From the NCBI RefSeq assembly GCF_901933205.1, contig NC_044576.1:4311024-4375023 (forward strand): 64,000 bases of DNA. The letters run 5' to 3'. Under the pieces are notes generated by a model that was not told the origin of the DNA, ran no database searches, and saw nothing but the letters and a program-made list of their open reading frames with translations. This document shows, one piece after another, positions 12,242 to 24,560 of this stretch (its first letter is position 1; each line of letters opens with the position of its first letter). The translations under genes were made by a program, and so were the position numbers. The DNA is from Camarhynchus parvulus (Eukaryota; Chordata; Aves; Passeriformes; Thraupidae).

Positions 12242-12621
12242 CATGCAGATTGACTGGCACCCATCAGCTTTTCCACAGGATGCTGTGTCCATGCCAGGGT
12301 TCCATGGGACATTCCCATGAGCACGGCTGGGGACATGTGGATGACCAGGAGCATCACCTGTCCCTCTGCCCAGCTGTTCAACATCTGCTGCCCAGGTGCT
12401 GCAGGAACACCAAACCCAGGGGGGCCCTGGGGGTGCAGCAGCTTGGGATGGCAGCTCTGGAATGCCCAGATGGGCAGCAGCTCATCCCAGGCCAGCCTGG
12501 AGCCAGCCCTGATCCTCACCTGGCTCCACATGGAATTTCTGCCCAGGGAATATTGGACAACCATTGCCAAACTCCTTATTTGATAATATAAAAGAGCAGG
12601 AACTGCAGAGAAAAGTGGAAA
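10746..12621. other. Non-coding around the ATC microsatellite
   Basis: A frame of 166 codons on the minus strand (10764-11264) has no recognisable domain or splice context. An A run lies at 11548-11558. Confidence 0.5.
12183..12239. repeat. (ATC)n trinucleotide microsatellite
   Basis: Nineteen uninterrupted ATC units. A poly-Met or poly-His/Ile/Ser open frame across it is an artefact. Confidence 0.97.
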
Positions 12622-12790
12622 GAATCATGGAGTGGTTTGGGTTGGAAGGGATCTTAAGGCTCATCGCATTCCCACCCCTGTCATGGGACACCTTCCACTG
12701 TCCCAGGCTGCTCCAAGCCCTGTCCAACCTGGCCTGGAGCACTCCAGACACCAATGCAGAACCAAACCTCTGCCTATCTTGTGATTTTAT
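12622..12790 (-). mobile_element. CR1 3' fragment
   Basis: GAATCATGGAGTGGTTTGGG and GGACACCTTCCACTGTCCCA. Confidence 0.85.
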
Positions 12791-12939
12791 TAATGACTGA
12801 TGCCAAATGAAACCAAAGGAATCAAATGAGGCTTTTAAATGAACTTACATCAAGTTTAACCTGGTGAACACAGAGCAGATTTGGCATTAGGTGCACGAAC
12901 CTGTTTCTTTTCAAACCAATCTGGGTTTCTGTAATCTGG

Positions 12940-13163
12940 TTTTTGGACAAGGGATGGAGGGACAGGACACAGGGAATGGGTTCCTAGTGTCAGAGGGCAG
13001 GGCTGGATGGGATATTGGGAATTAGGGATTGTTCCCTGGCAGGGTGGGCAGGCCCTGGCACAGGGTGCTCAGAGCAGCTGGGGCTGCCCCTGCATCCCTG
13101 GCAGTGCCCAAGGCCAGGCTGGACTCTGGGGCTTGGAGCAGCCTGGGACAGTGGAAGGTGGAG
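12940..13163 (+). mobile_element. CR1 fragment lacking its last bases
   Basis: GGACAAGGGATGGAGGGACA through CCTGGGACAGTGGAAGGTGG, then abruptly non-CR1 sequence. Confidence 0.85.
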
Positions 13164-13837
13164 TGAAACCCTCTCTGTGGGTTTCACATAGCAAGTATCA
13201 ACAGAAAACTGTTTCTAAGCACAATTCTGCAGTAAATTCAATGAAATTTTGCTTAATCATACATAAGCCTGAAGGGATAAAAGCAAACCAGCCCTCAGCT
13301 GGCTGGGCAGAAACAGGCCAAACACTGAGAAGGATCTCATCCAAGCAGGAATTTATTTGGGATGGATTAAAAGCCACAGAGGCTGAAGGAAGGGAATTAG
13401 TAAAACCCAAAAAAGCAGAAAGCAGTGGTCAGCAGCTCCCTGCCAAGGAGCAGAAACAGGCTCCCTGTGTGTGCACTGCCTGGAAGAGAACTCTGGAAGT
13501 TGGGAGCATGGAGACAAACTGGGGATTATCCAAGGGGATCCAGCAGCAGCCCCAGTCTCCCAGGGATTGTAGACCCAAGGAAATGAGTGTAAGGTCTAAA
13601 ATCAACAGCAGTGAACTCAACAACACCCCTGCAACAGTCCTGTGATTAAATCAGAAGCATTCTGCAGCAATTCCAACTTTTCTACCTTAAAACAACACGG
13701 AAAACTATTGGTGGCAGCCAGCAGTGCCACTGTGGGGTGGGTAGGAAGGCATTCCCAAAGGGCATGGAAAAAGGGGAGCAGTTTGTGATTGGGCTTTCAC
13801 AGTCTTGCAAGAAATCCTCAAAGTCTGGGGATCTGTG
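13164..13837. other. Non-coding, nothing recognised
   Basis: A plus-strand frame of 212 codons (13007-13645) starts inside CR1 and runs into this stretch; it looks like chance read-through rather than a gene. Confidence 0.5.
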
Positions 13838-14175
13838 GAAAGGGTCCCAGGATGGTTTGGGTGGGAAGGGACCTTAAATCCCATCCCATTCCACCCCCTG
13901 CCATGGGCAGGGACACCTCCCACTGTCCCAGGCTGCTCCAAGCCCCAAAGTCCAGCCTGGCCTTGGGCACTGCCAGGGATGCAGGGGCAGCCCCAGCTGC
14001 TCTGGGCACCCTGTGCCAGGGCCTGCCCACCCTGCCAGGGAACAATTCCTAATTCCCCATATCCCATCCAGCCCTGCCCTCTGGCATTGGGAAGCTATTC
14101 CCTGTGTCCTGTCATTCCTGGCCCTTGGAAAGAATCCCTCTCCATGTTTTCTGTGGGTTCCTTCAGGCACAAACC
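13838..14175 (-). mobile_element. CR1 LINE 3' fragment
   Basis: GGATGGTTTGGGTGGGAAGG, CCATGGGCAGGGACACCTCC, GGAACAATTCCTAATTCCCC. Confidence 0.9.
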
Positions 14176-14535
14176 TGTCCCACTCTCTGTCCCAGGATGA
14201 GATCCCAGCCTGAACCCACTCTGGCGCTGGTGGGACAGAATTCCATGAGATATCCATGAGAAACCTGACTCCCCTTTGGCTCTGGGCTGCCCTGGAGAAG
14301 CACATCCTGAAGTGCAGCTTGCAGCTGATAAGGAATTTTAATTAATGTTAACTAAAGACATTTACACTGTGGAGAACCTGGAACATTTGCTGTCTTAAAA
14401 AAAAAACAAAACTTGCATTCCAACATCTGATTATGGACCAGACAGGTGGAATTTGACACACTGAAGGTTCTGTGCCTGATCCTTGCAGTTCCTTGGATAA
14501 ACAGAGGTGCTTTATTAACAACAACACAAGCAGCT

Positions 14536-14611
14536 CTTGGAAATCCTCTTGGAAAAGGAGCTGCTCGTCTGCCCTTGGAAATCCTCGTGGAAAAGGAGCT
14601 GTCCAGACACA
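14536..14611. repeat. Two copies of a 38-bp unit
   Basis: CTTGGAAATCCT..TGGAAAAGGAGCTG occurs at 14536 and again 38 bp later at 14574. Confidence 0.7.
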
Positions 14612-14861
14612 CAGAGATTTCATTCCCACCCCTTGCATGCAGGGGACACATGCCAAGGATTTAGGAGTGCATCAGCTAGCAGGGATGAGGGGGAGCTGGA
14701 GCCAGCTCCTGCGGGAATGGGATGATGCAAGAGCTGCACCGTTAATGAGCACTTAACTGGAAGCAGCTCGGCATGAAAAGCTGATGTCAAGGACTGCAGG
14801 AAGCTTCTCCTGCTGATTCACATGGATCTGGACCTCTGCACCCAGAAACCCTCCTGCACCC

Positions 14862-15394
14862 TGCTCATCAATCCAGCTCCAGCTTGTCCCAGCACCCAGC
14901 TGCTTCCAGGAACCCAGAGTTTGGCAAGACTTGGGCTGGTGCTTTGGGCTTCTTCATTTTTGTAGAGAGAAAAGGGGAGAGATTTTTTCTTTCTACAGTT
15001 AGGCAGTTCAACTCCTTTTATTTAGCTCTCCCCATAAATCAGAGTGATTTGGGGTAGGAGAGGATTTTCATGCAGAAATTGAGGCCTTTATTTAAGGGAG
15101 ATGCTTAAATTGGTGATATTTATTGCTCATCAATCCAGCTCCAGCTTATCCCAGCACCCAGCTGCTTCCAGGACCCCAGAGTTTGGCAAGACTCAGGCTG
15201 GTGCTTTGGGCCTCTTCATTTTTGTAGGAAGAAAAGGGGAGTGATTTTTCACTTTCTCACTGCAATTAAACAGTTCAACACCTTTTATTTATCTCTCCCC
15301 ATAAATCAGAGTGCTTTGGGGTAGGAAAGACTTTTCATTCAGAAATTGAGGCCTTTATTTAAGGGAGATGCTTAAATTGGTGATATTTATTGCT
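14862..15394. repeat. Tandem duplication of a 262-bp unit
   Basis: The unit starting TGCTCATCAATCCAGCTCCA at 14862 recurs at 15124 with only scattered changes (for example CTTGTCCC to CTTATCCC) through TTAAATTGGTGATATTTAT, and a third start TGCTCA follows at about 15385. The copies look roughly nine-tenths identical by eye. No coding content. Confidence 0.85.
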
Positions 15395-15619
15395 CAACTA
15401 AACTGGAGTTGTTTAGTCTACCTAATCCACTTAGTGTAGGACAGGCATTTTCTGTATCACCTCCAGATGCTGCCAGGACCTAAACCAGTGCACCCCACAG
15501 CTGAATTTTGTCATTGTTATAAAAATCTGGGCTGGCCAGTCGGATTTCTTCCAGAGGGGATGTGGTGGATGCATTTCAGAGCAGAGTTCTGTATTTACCA
15601 GGGGGAAAATGAGACAAAA

Positions 15620-15850
15620 GGGACCATCCAGTGCCACCTCTGCCATGTCAGGGACATCTTCCACTGTCCCAGGCTGCTCCAGCCTGGCCTTGGGCACTGC
15701 CAGGGATCCAGGGGCAGCCCCAGCTGCTCTGGGCACCCTGTGCCAGGGCCTGCCCACCCTGCCAGGGAACAATTCCTTCCAAAAATCCCATCTAATCATT
15801 CTCTCTTTTGGTTTTAACCCATTCCCCCTTGTCCTGTCACTACAACACTT
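15620..15850 (-). mobile_element. CR1 LINE fragment
   Basis: CCATCCAGTGCCACCTCTGC, then GGCACTGCCAGGGATCCAGG and CCCTTGTCCTGTCACTAC. Confidence 0.85.
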
Positions 15851-18202
15851 TTTCTTTTCATATTCAAAAATAGCACAAAATATTTTTTACTTTATTTCTT
15901 GCCTCCCTGTTCCCCAAAATAAGAGATTTTGTAACTTCCCATGCTTGGCCTAGAAGACAAAAGTGATGTAAAGCAAGAGGGTTTGGATTGAATCCTTTTT
16001 TTTTCCAACAGGAACTGACTGAATAATTGCACTTTATTAAAAAATAAATAAAAAAAGAGAGGAAGGGAAGGTTTTGATGAGTTCTATTCTACCCTGCTTG
16101 ATAATTAAGACCTCAGCGGTCTGAAGGACTTGAAGTTTGCTACAATTTAGGATCACACATCAGATTTGGCAGCCCTGCCCTAGACCTGAATTTGCTGAGG
16201 CAGCTCCTGGAGGATTTTTGCTGCCTGTAGAACACCTCCTCCTCCTCTTCTCCCAGCTACCTCCCTCTCCAGCCCCACAAGATCAAAGTATAGGGAACAA
16301 ATGGAACTATTTCTTTACAACTTCAAGGTAAACCTAATTTGCTGTAAAGCTGCAAAAAAAGCAGTGAGGAGCTGCTCTTCCTTCCCTTGGATTCTGCACC
16401 AGGAGCTGGAGGGATGAAGGAGGTGCATCCACACAGAGCAGCAGGAGCTGGGAGGTGGCAAAACTCGGGTCAGATTTCAGGGAATAAAGTAGACTTGGAA
16501 TTGTGGGCGTTTTCCCTTTGGGACTTCTCATCTCCAGCCAGGATGCAATGAAGATCAAAAGGTCCCTAATCCCAGTTTTTGGCTCAGGGTCAGCCCTGGG
16601 AGGAGACAGGGCTGAAATCAGCCTGAATAAAATGGTTCCTGAGGTCAATTCCTGCTCTGGCAGGTTAAGGAAAGGTGGGAGGAGATGGATCACATCTTTG
16701 GCATCTGCTGTCCCAGAAGGAAAACAATTACAGGTGAGGGTGCTGGACATACAGAACCTGAACTGGGGAAAAAAAATTGATAAAATGAGAAGAAAATGGG
16801 AAAAACCTCCATGTACTGATAAAAAGCATGAACTGTGAGAGGCAGAGAGCAGGACAGGTGCTGGAAGTTGCTTTTCTTGGCAGCATCTGCTCCTGCCTCA
16901 CCTCAGCTGCTCTGGTTGCATCCTTCTGCCAGGAACACACAAAGCCCAACCCCAGATCAGTCCCAGTCACAGCCAACATTCCCAGGAAATTAAAGAAACA
17001 GGAAGGGAACACCCATCAATAAGTCCAAAAGCAGAAAATCCCTCATGTTGCTCAGGTTCATACAAGGACTGCCTATCGGGCAGTTTTTGGTCAGGATTGA
17101 GCCCTTCCTATTTATTTTGCAATAAAAATCCTCTTATTCCAGCCTAAACTTGCTGTCAAGGACTTGGGAATGCCATTTATATTTTACAGCATTTGGGTTG
17201 TGAAGTGTCCAAAAGGGAGGATGTTTAACCTGACATGTTACCAGCACAGTATTTTAGACCAAAAATGTATTCAGGATGGGTTAGCAGGCTTCTTATGGGG
17301 TTTGATGCATTTCCATGATCCCTAGGGAATATTTCTCTGCACCAGACACACTTACACACAACAGGCTGGAATATATTTGTTTTTACATGGGAAAAAAAAT
17401 TTAAAAATCCCGCCATTTGGCCATTTCCACATTTCCTGGGAGGGTTGTTTTTTTTTCATCTATTACCCAAAAGACCATTAACAACCAACATTTGCAAACC
17501 CACTTTCCAACATTCCAGCTCTGGCAAGGTCCACTGTCCTTCCCCAGCTTCCCAGGGGATTTTTCAGCACCTTGTACTTGTGGTTTCCTCCAGGACATGA
17601 GGCCAAAATCCAGATGGATTCAATTACCTGGGAACAGCCCCGGTAGGCTCCGATTGCTCTGCTTGTTGTGCCTTTGTTTTATGGGAGGGAAATGTGGAAT
17701 TAACACACCCCACACCACTTCCACTCCTGGAATATCGACCACAGGTCAATAGGATGGCCCTGACAGCAAATCCAAGGTCATTCCCATGCACAGGGAAGTC
17801 ACAGCAGGAGCTGGAGCAGCAAATCCAGAGAGAAAAGTCTTAAAAAAAAAAAAAAAGAAAAAAGGAAAAGAAAAAGAGCCCTGTTCAGCTTTGGTTAAAG
17901 CCCAGCAAACACTGAGAAGCAGTTAAACACATATTTATTCCTTGTTGTGTTGTGTCCTGCTGTTTCAGTACTGTTGGAGGCAACAGGATATTCCTGCCAC
18001 TGAAAATCCTGGGGATATTTTAGTATATAAAATATGCTGTTACATCAGACACTGTTGGGGTTTTGGAGCATCTCCTTTAGGGCCTTAAAACACAGGTGGG
18101 AAAGAATAAAATGCTGCCATACCTGTAACAGTTAGAACTCTGGGGGTTTTTTCCTGGTCCTGGTATTCAGCATAATTTTTCTTATCAACAGCAAACATTA
18201 AT
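15851..18202. other. Non-coding, several A-rich runs
   Basis: A-rich runs at about 16037-16056 and 17840-17876. Frames of up to 138 codons at 16334-16838 lie on both strands and show no family signature. Confidence 0.5.
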
Positions 18203-18226
18203 CACACACACACACACACACACACA
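18203..18226. repeat. (CA)n dinucleotide microsatellite
   Basis: About twelve CA units followed by a short A run. Confidence 0.95.
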
Positions 18227-18351
18227 AAAAGGAATAGATGAAACAGCCTCAAAACATAGAAAAATATCTAAGATTTAATTAAATAAGAAATAACATCTCA
18301 GTCAAAGAAATGGTCTCTGTGGGTGGTTTATGGTGCATCATGGAAGTGCAG

Positions 18352-18610
18352 GGTCACGGAATGATTTGGGTGGGAGGGGATTTAAAGTCCATCCAGTGCC
18401 ACCCCAGCCATGGCAGGGACACCTTCCATTATGCCAGGATGATCCAAATGTCCAGCCTGGCCTTGGGCACTGCCAGTGATCCAGGGGCAGCCCCAGCTGC
18501 TCTGGGCACCCTGTGCCAGGGCCTGCCCACCCTGCCAGGGAACAATTCCTAATTCCCAATATCCCATCTAAATCTCTTTTTGTAGCCTAAAACCATTTCC
18601 CCTTCTCCTA
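18352..18610 (-). mobile_element. CR1 LINE 3' fragment
   Basis: GAATGATTTGGGTGGGAGGG, then the GGCACTGCCAGTGATCCAGG block. Confidence 0.88.
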
Positions 18611-20405
18611 CCTGGGTTATTTTGCCCATCTGCCTCTTGTTTATTGTTGATTTCCCTTTCCCACTCCTTCTACATTCCTGTCACATTTAAGGACAGGTCG
18701 TTATCCTGAGAAATCCAATATTTGATCCCACCTCTCTATAGAGAGATGCTGACACAATTTGGGATTGTTTGAGAGTTAAATGACATTTTTGCCATGAATA
18801 AAACAGGAAAAGTCACTCCAAAAAACCTTGGGAAAATCTCATTCTGGTGACTCTGGGACCACAGTGAAGGAACTGAGGTCACTCCATGCTCCACATATCC
18901 ATACATTAAACCCAAATATCCATACATTAAACCCAAACCCACACAAAACCCAGAGTTCATTTCCCCTGAGGCTTTTTCACTTAGCATCCTCTCAAAATTA
19001 TCCTCAGCTTCCAATCCACAGCGGTGGAGAAAGAGTCCAGCACCCTCCTCCTTCCACAGGCAGCAGCAGGACGCTGAGGAAATTCGATATTTTAAAGCAG
19101 AGCAAAGTTTGTGCATTTCATGATCCCCCTCTAGTGACGTTTTTTGGGAAAACCACCATGGATAAAACTCAGGACACACAACCAGACCTTAGCAATTCAC
19201 TCCTCTTTTAAACGATTAGGGCGTACAAAACCCAAGGATATTTTTCAAAGGAAATTAAAAACATTTTCAATAGAGAAGGATTCACCAAATGGAAAGTTCA
19301 TTCCTCCCAGTTAAGAGCAGCTCATCCCAAGTTTTTCCCATCAGCTGTTTGGTTCTGAATTCCTCCTCCTTTTCCCCTTGAACACATTTTCCTTGGCCTT
19401 GGCAGTCACCTTGTGGGGTTACATAACTCGGTGACACACTTCCCCTGCCCTGATTTCACAGGTCACCTTCCAACTGGTTCTCCTGGGGGAAGGAGGAACT
19501 TATTCTGAGCAGGAGGATCAGGTGTGAAACCTCCAGCTCTGCATTTCCTCAGGACAGAAAACTTGACCCAAGAGAATTCATAAATATAACATCTTTATGT
19601 CCTGACCCCAGAAATAAGCTCAGCATGGATGAATTTGGATATAACACCCCTAAAAACCCAAATCAGAGTTAATATCACACTGCTTTGGAGAATTTTATTC
19701 TAATTATTGAGCTTAATTTTTTTTTTTTTTTGCCAGAGTTTAAGTTCACCAAATGGCTTTAAGTCCACTGACCTCAGTTTTATTCAGATGACAAAATCCT
19801 CACAGTGGAAATAGTGCATAGGACAAGAAAGACAGGATAATATTTCCACAAGGAAAAACCACCTGGAAATATCTAGGAAAGCATCATTCTTCACATTAAA
19901 ATGTTCCTAAGTGCATTTTTGAGAGGTGACACCTGAGACCAGGAGCCTGCACTGGATATTCCCAACTCCACAGTGAAGGAATGAACTGTTGGGTTCAAAT
20001 CTCCATCAATCCAATGGCCGTGCAAAATTTAATTCTTTTTAAAAGCTCAGATACTGCTTGGGTTATCCTGGCAGCCAGATCTGACTGGAAAATGCCCTGA
20101 AATTCCCAAATCCCAGTGTGCAATTTCTCTGGAATGCAGCAGCTGTTGCTTGCTATGATCTTTGGGATGTTAAGGATTAAGTAACTTTTCCAAGGATCAT
20201 TCTCAGGGAGCAGAGTTTTTCTGACCTTCCCAACTCCAGCTTAAATTCTTGGGATCAGCTGGGGCATTTCAGGGCTGCTGGACTGAGATCCTGGCCCCAA
20301 AGCAAAGGTCTTGACCCCCCCAATGCCTGCAAGAAAGAAATCCCAGAGCTCACATGGAGCATCTGATGTCACCAGAGGAGACCACAAGACCTCCAGGACT
20401 CCAAT
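18611..20405. other. Non-coding, nothing recognised
   Basis: A 21-bp unit ATATCCATACATTAAACCCA is repeated twice at about 18895-18937. A 147-codon minus-strand frame at 18736-19179 has no recognisable motif. Confidence 0.5.
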
Positions 20406-20508
20406 ATCAGGGAATGGTTTGGGTTGGAAGGACCTCATGGGCAGGGACACCTTCTCCTATCCCAGAGTGTTCCAAGCCCCATCCAACCTGGCCTGGAACT
20501 GTTTTGGC
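20406..20508 (-). mobile_element. CR1 3' fragment
   Basis: GAATGGTTTGGGTTGGAAGG and CCAAGCCCCATCCAACCTGG, 70 bp before the CATCC array. Confidence 0.85.
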
Positions 20509-20577
20509 TCATCCCAGGTGCCAGAGCAGCTAAAATATGATTGCATAGAAAGGTGCAGCTTGGGAGGCATCTTTCAG

Positions 20578-20746
20578 GTCCATCCCATCCCATCCCATCC
20601 CATCCCATCCCATCCCATCCCATCCCATCCCATCCCATCCCATCCCATCCCACCCCACCCCATCCCATCCCATCCCATCCCATCCCACCCCATCCCATCC
20701 CATCCCATCCCATCCCATCCCATCCCATCCCATCCCATCCCACCCC
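20578..20746. repeat. (CATCC)n pentanucleotide microsatellite
   Basis: About 168 bp of CATCC units with occasional CACCC variants. The sequence just before it (CTTTCAGGTCCATCCC) resembles the CR1 3' region, which naturally contains CATCCCATTCC, so the array may have grown from a CR1 end. Long open frames here (Ser-His-Pro-Ile-Pro or Gly-Trp-Asp-Gly-Met repeats) are artefacts. Confidence 0.95.
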
Positions 20747-22721
20747 AGACTCTCTAAATCCCTGCACAGAAGGCTCTGGTCATTTTTCCAGTCATTTTCC
20801 TACCACCCCCATTCCCCCTGCTCTGGTTTCATCCCGTGCAAGTTGCTCCTGTTTGGTTTTTGCTCGTGCTGATGTTTTAAGTGACAGAACTGCTCCACTT
20901 TTCCCCCATTTCACTCTGCCTGTGTCATGGATTTATTCCAGTTCCCTGACACAGGACAGGGAAGTAAATTATCCCTCACTGCAGCATTTGGGACACTCAG
21001 TTCCAGGCTATCCTGCACAAACTTAATTAGACCTGGTTTCACTGGCACAAAATCCCATTTTTGACCAGGCTAAATAGCATTCCTCAATCTATTTAGCTCT
21101 TGCTAAACCCTTTCATCCCCTATCCCTGCAATCACTGGACTTTGTAAATTATCAATTCCATCTCAGAGATGGAAAATTTACCTCGTTTCTGACTCAGATA
21201 ATTTCACAGAGGAACTGATGGAGTGATTCTCTTTTTGGAAGAAAAAACAATTCTGCCTTGATTGTGTTAGTTCCTTCCAAATGTATTTTCAATTCTAATT
21301 TACTGCCTCCTTTGTGTCTTTCATACCTGATGTTCCATTTTTAAAATGATGCAAATTATAACAGAATCTGTCAATTCATTTTAGGATGAGCTGTGATTCC
21401 AAAATAACAAATAATTCATTATAAAGTTTAGCACCAAAGCTGAAAAGAGCCAGAAGAAATAACCTTGAAATACATGAAATAACAATGAAATACAGTTAGG
21501 ACATGGAATATTTGGGATGATTTCCAGTCAGATGAATATAGGGAATTCTGCCACATCCATTCCTGCTGCCAACATGGTGACAGAATCCCAGATTGGTTCG
21601 GGTTGGAAGAGACCTTAAAGCTCTTGTCATTCCACTGAAGACACTTCCCACTATCCCAAGGTTGCTTCAAGTGATGAAATCCAGGGAGAATTACCCTAAA
21701 AACCAGTTAGGAAAGAGGTTCCAACCCCATTTTGCAGCAGATAGTGAAGAACAGGATGAATAAAGTGAATCCCCTGGTTCAATACCACAACAGAAAGGGA
21801 GAACACCTTTATCTTCTCCCTTATCCCAAAGATCTGGAGTGATTTCCAAGGCGTTCCATCACTTTCTTGGAGTGCCTTTTGGAATTAACTCTTTTAAATG
21901 ACTTTTTAAACCACTTGGGCCCACACCTTTGTGATCAAGGGTGTGTAATTGCCAGGTAAAAAGGCAGAAACCCCAGGGTTAAATAATTGCTGGATCATAA
22001 AAGCGAGGATTTAATTCCCAGTGCAGGAGTGGGAAAGTGCGTCTCTGGGAAGGTGGAACCACCCTCCAGAGGCTTCAGCCATCCCACTGATCAAGGGCTG
22101 ATCACACCCCCACCCCTGATAAGGAGCTGCCCTTATCAGGGAGCAGTTGCCACCTTTTCCCTGAGATCAAGGGAGATTCTCCCTTTCATGGAGGAGCTGT
22201 GAAGATGAGGCAGAGGGCTCAGCCCCACACGATTTCCTCAGCAGGAAAACCAGTGGATGTTGTGGTAGGAGAACGTCCAGCAGCACCATGCAGGTGGAGG
22301 TTGGACCTTTCAGACCCTCACAGCCTGGCCATGTCTCAGACCCTCTGAGCAAATCCTGGAGTTTGTTCCCAGTGAAATCTGTCCTGTGGGATAGGATGAC
22401 TCCAAAAAAGCCTCTCCTTACCTGCCCTGAGCACCTGGATGTTTCCTCCTCCCCTTCTCCCCTACAATGAAGCTACAAGAGGAGAGATTTTCTCCTTTGC
22501 ACATCACCTAGTTAGGATCCTCTGCTTGCTCTCCAATCCTGGATTTTCCATCCAGATGCTGTCCTGAAAACAGCACCAAACAATTTAGGGTGGATGTTTT
22601 TATAATGTAGATTTTCTGTGTGCTTTTTTACCAAAGCACACATTATACAATTATCCACATTCATCAGTATAACCCCAGTGCAGTGCAATTATAGTGATTA
22701 ATGTGTGCACTGAGGTAAAAA
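20747..22721. other. Non-coding, one diverged CR1 inside
   Basis: Apart from 21580-21690 nothing is recognised. Confidence 0.5.
21580..21690 (-). mobile_element. CR1 3' fragment
   Basis: AGAATCCCAGATTGGTTCGG and TTGGAAGAGACCTTAAAGCT; diverged. Confidence 0.8.
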
Positions 22722-22895
22722 ACATGGAATTCCTGAATGGTTTGGGTTTGAAGGGGTCTTTAAGATGATCTCATTCCACACCTACCATGGGCAGGGACAC
22801 CTTCGCTAACCCAGGGTAATCCCAGCCCTGTCCAACCTAGGCTTGGGCATTTCCAGGGATCCAGGGGCAGCCACAGCTGCTCTGGGCACCCTGTG
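22722..22895 (-). mobile_element. CR1 fragment, arm interrupted by an LTR-like insert
   Basis: GAATGGTTTGGGTTTGAAGG through CTCTGGGCACCCTGTG; resumes at 23564. Confidence 0.85.
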
Positions 22896-23563
22896 AACAG
22901 AGATGATGGGTGAGGAGGGTGGTAGAGCCCTTGATCTTCAGTGAAGAAGAAGATCTCTATTCTCAAGACCCCTCAGCCCCAGGGGGTGAATTTGGGGGGG
23001 ACAGGTGTTCCAAAAAGTGAGGGACTGTTGCTTTTTTGGAATTAAGCAAAGCATCCTTAAAATGGGAACCCTAGAAGCAACCCTAGTCCATGTGCAGTAG
23101 TGAGAGCACTGGACATGGAAGGAAGAGGTCGCAATGGCAAATGTTCTCCAGGCAGTGCCACGTGTGACATGGAAACACAAAAATTTCAGCTGTGTTTCCT
23201 GAAGAAGCCTATAATACAAGAAGGACTCCTCTCTTCTTGATGAACTGAGAATTGATTATCTGAAAGGTAGTGATGAACTGAGAGTTGATTATCTAAAGAG
23301 TAGTAACTTGATGGAGAATCCAAAGTTTTGTCTCACTGTACTGCGTTAGAAATTTAGTGGGAGGAGGAGGAATGTTTTTGGAAGGTTTTCATTGAGTTCT
23401 GTGTGTGTGTTTCTTTTACATATTGTCAGTTAATAAAATTTTTTCCCTCTATTCCTAAGTTAGAGCCTGCTTTGCTCCATTTCTGGTCACATCTCACAGC
23501 AGACATTAAAGAAAATAAATTTTCATAGTGGCACTGGCATTGTGCTGGCATCAAACCATGACA
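22896..23563 (+). mobile_element. LTR-like insertion inside a CR1 copy
   Basis: A 668-bp insert interrupts a CR1 copy at GGGCACCCTGTG and the CR1 resumes at CTGTGCCAGGGCC. The 5-bp CTGTG is duplicated at both sides (22891-22895 and 23564-23568). AATAAA hexamers near the right end suggest plus orientation. Inside, a 33-34-bp unit around GATGAACTGAGAATTGATTA is repeated twice (about 23239-23305). The left terminus is not a clean TG unless part of the duplication is counted, so exact ends are uncertain. No coding sequence. Confidence 0.6.
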
Positions 23564-23780
23564 CTGTGCCAGGGCCTGCCCACCCTGCCAGGGAACAATT
23601 CCTTCCCAATATCCCATCTAAATTTCCCCTGTGTCAGTCTGAACCCATCCCCCTTGTCCTGTCGCTCCAGTTATTGATGCAGGGTCCTTCTCCAGCTGCC
23701 CTGTGTCCCTTCAGGCCCTGGAAGGAGCTCTGAGGTCTCCACACACCCTTCCCTTCTCCAGGCTGAGCATTCCCAGCTGG
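23564..23780 (-). mobile_element. CR1 fragment, second arm
   Basis: CTGTGCCAGGGCCTGCCCAC through CTCCAGGCTGAGCATTCCCA. Confidence 0.85.
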
Positions 23781-23784
23781 GATC

Positions 23785-23885
23785 AGGTGGGTGCCACCCT
23801 GCCCATGGCAGAAGCTGCAATGAGATGATCTTTAAGGTCCCTGCCAATCCAAACCATTCTGGCATTCTCTGGTTCCATGATCCAC
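23785..23885 (+). mobile_element. CR1 3' end, inverted to its neighbour
   Basis: CCTGCCCATGGCAGAAGCTG and GGTCCCTGCCAATCCAAACC. Confidence 0.75.
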
Positions 23886-24394
23886 CTTGGGGAATGTTTT
23901 TAGTTATCTGTGTCTCCATTGCTGCTTCAAGGAGCCTTGGATAAACTCACTCCAGCTTCTATCTGAGAGCTGAAGGACAGAGCCCAGTGTGGGGATCTTC
24001 ACTCCCCAAATCAGAGCTGCCTCCTCTTTGAACTCCTTTTTTTTTTCCTCCCCTGAGTGCTCTACTCTGCATTTAGCACCCCATGAAATTCCCTTTCCCC
24101 TGCCTTTAATGAAGTGCAGCAAATGATTTCTCAGCCCAGCTCCTAAAAGTTGATTGTCTTGATTAAACTCCTGACCCTGTCAGGACAAATTTGATATTTG
24201 CTTGGCAGGAATTATTTCTTACAAGATGCCTTTGATTGGTGTTAATTATGTTGTCTTCAGTCTCTCACTGATTGCATCTGCCCAGATCCTTCCAATCTCC
24301 AGCCCAGAGTGGCCTGCTCAGCTTTTTAAACACTAATTTTAATTTATTCCTCCATTACTGCTTCAGTGGGGTAAAATTTAATAGAAATCACTCT

Positions 24395-24560
24395 GAGTTG
24401 TGCCAGGGGAATATAAAGGAAAATCTCTTCACTGGAAGGGTTGTCCAGCCTGGAAAAAGGCTGCTAAAGGAATTAGAGTCCCCATCCCTGGAGATGTTCA
24501 AGAATGTGCAGATGTGACCCTTGGGGACACCCTGGCAGTGCTGGCTGATCTTAGAGATTT
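24395..24560 (+). mobile_element. CR1 fragment (sense)
   Basis: AAATCTCTTCACTGGAAGGG and CCATCCCTGGAGATGTTCAA, which match the CR1 region upstream of the 3' end. Confidence 0.8.

Noticed and set aside
11987..12292. Open frame with a run of methionines.
   Set aside because: Product of the ATC microsatellite.
13007..13645. 212-codon plus-strand frame.
   Set aside because: Begins in CR1 and reads on by chance into unrelated sequence.
20311..21026. Open frames of 110-161 codons rich in Ser-His-Pro-Ile-Pro or Gly-Trp-Asp-Gly-Met.
   Set aside because: They are only translation of the CATCC microsatellite; a 5-bp unit without stops is open in all frames. It is also not a CRISPR array, since there are no spacers.
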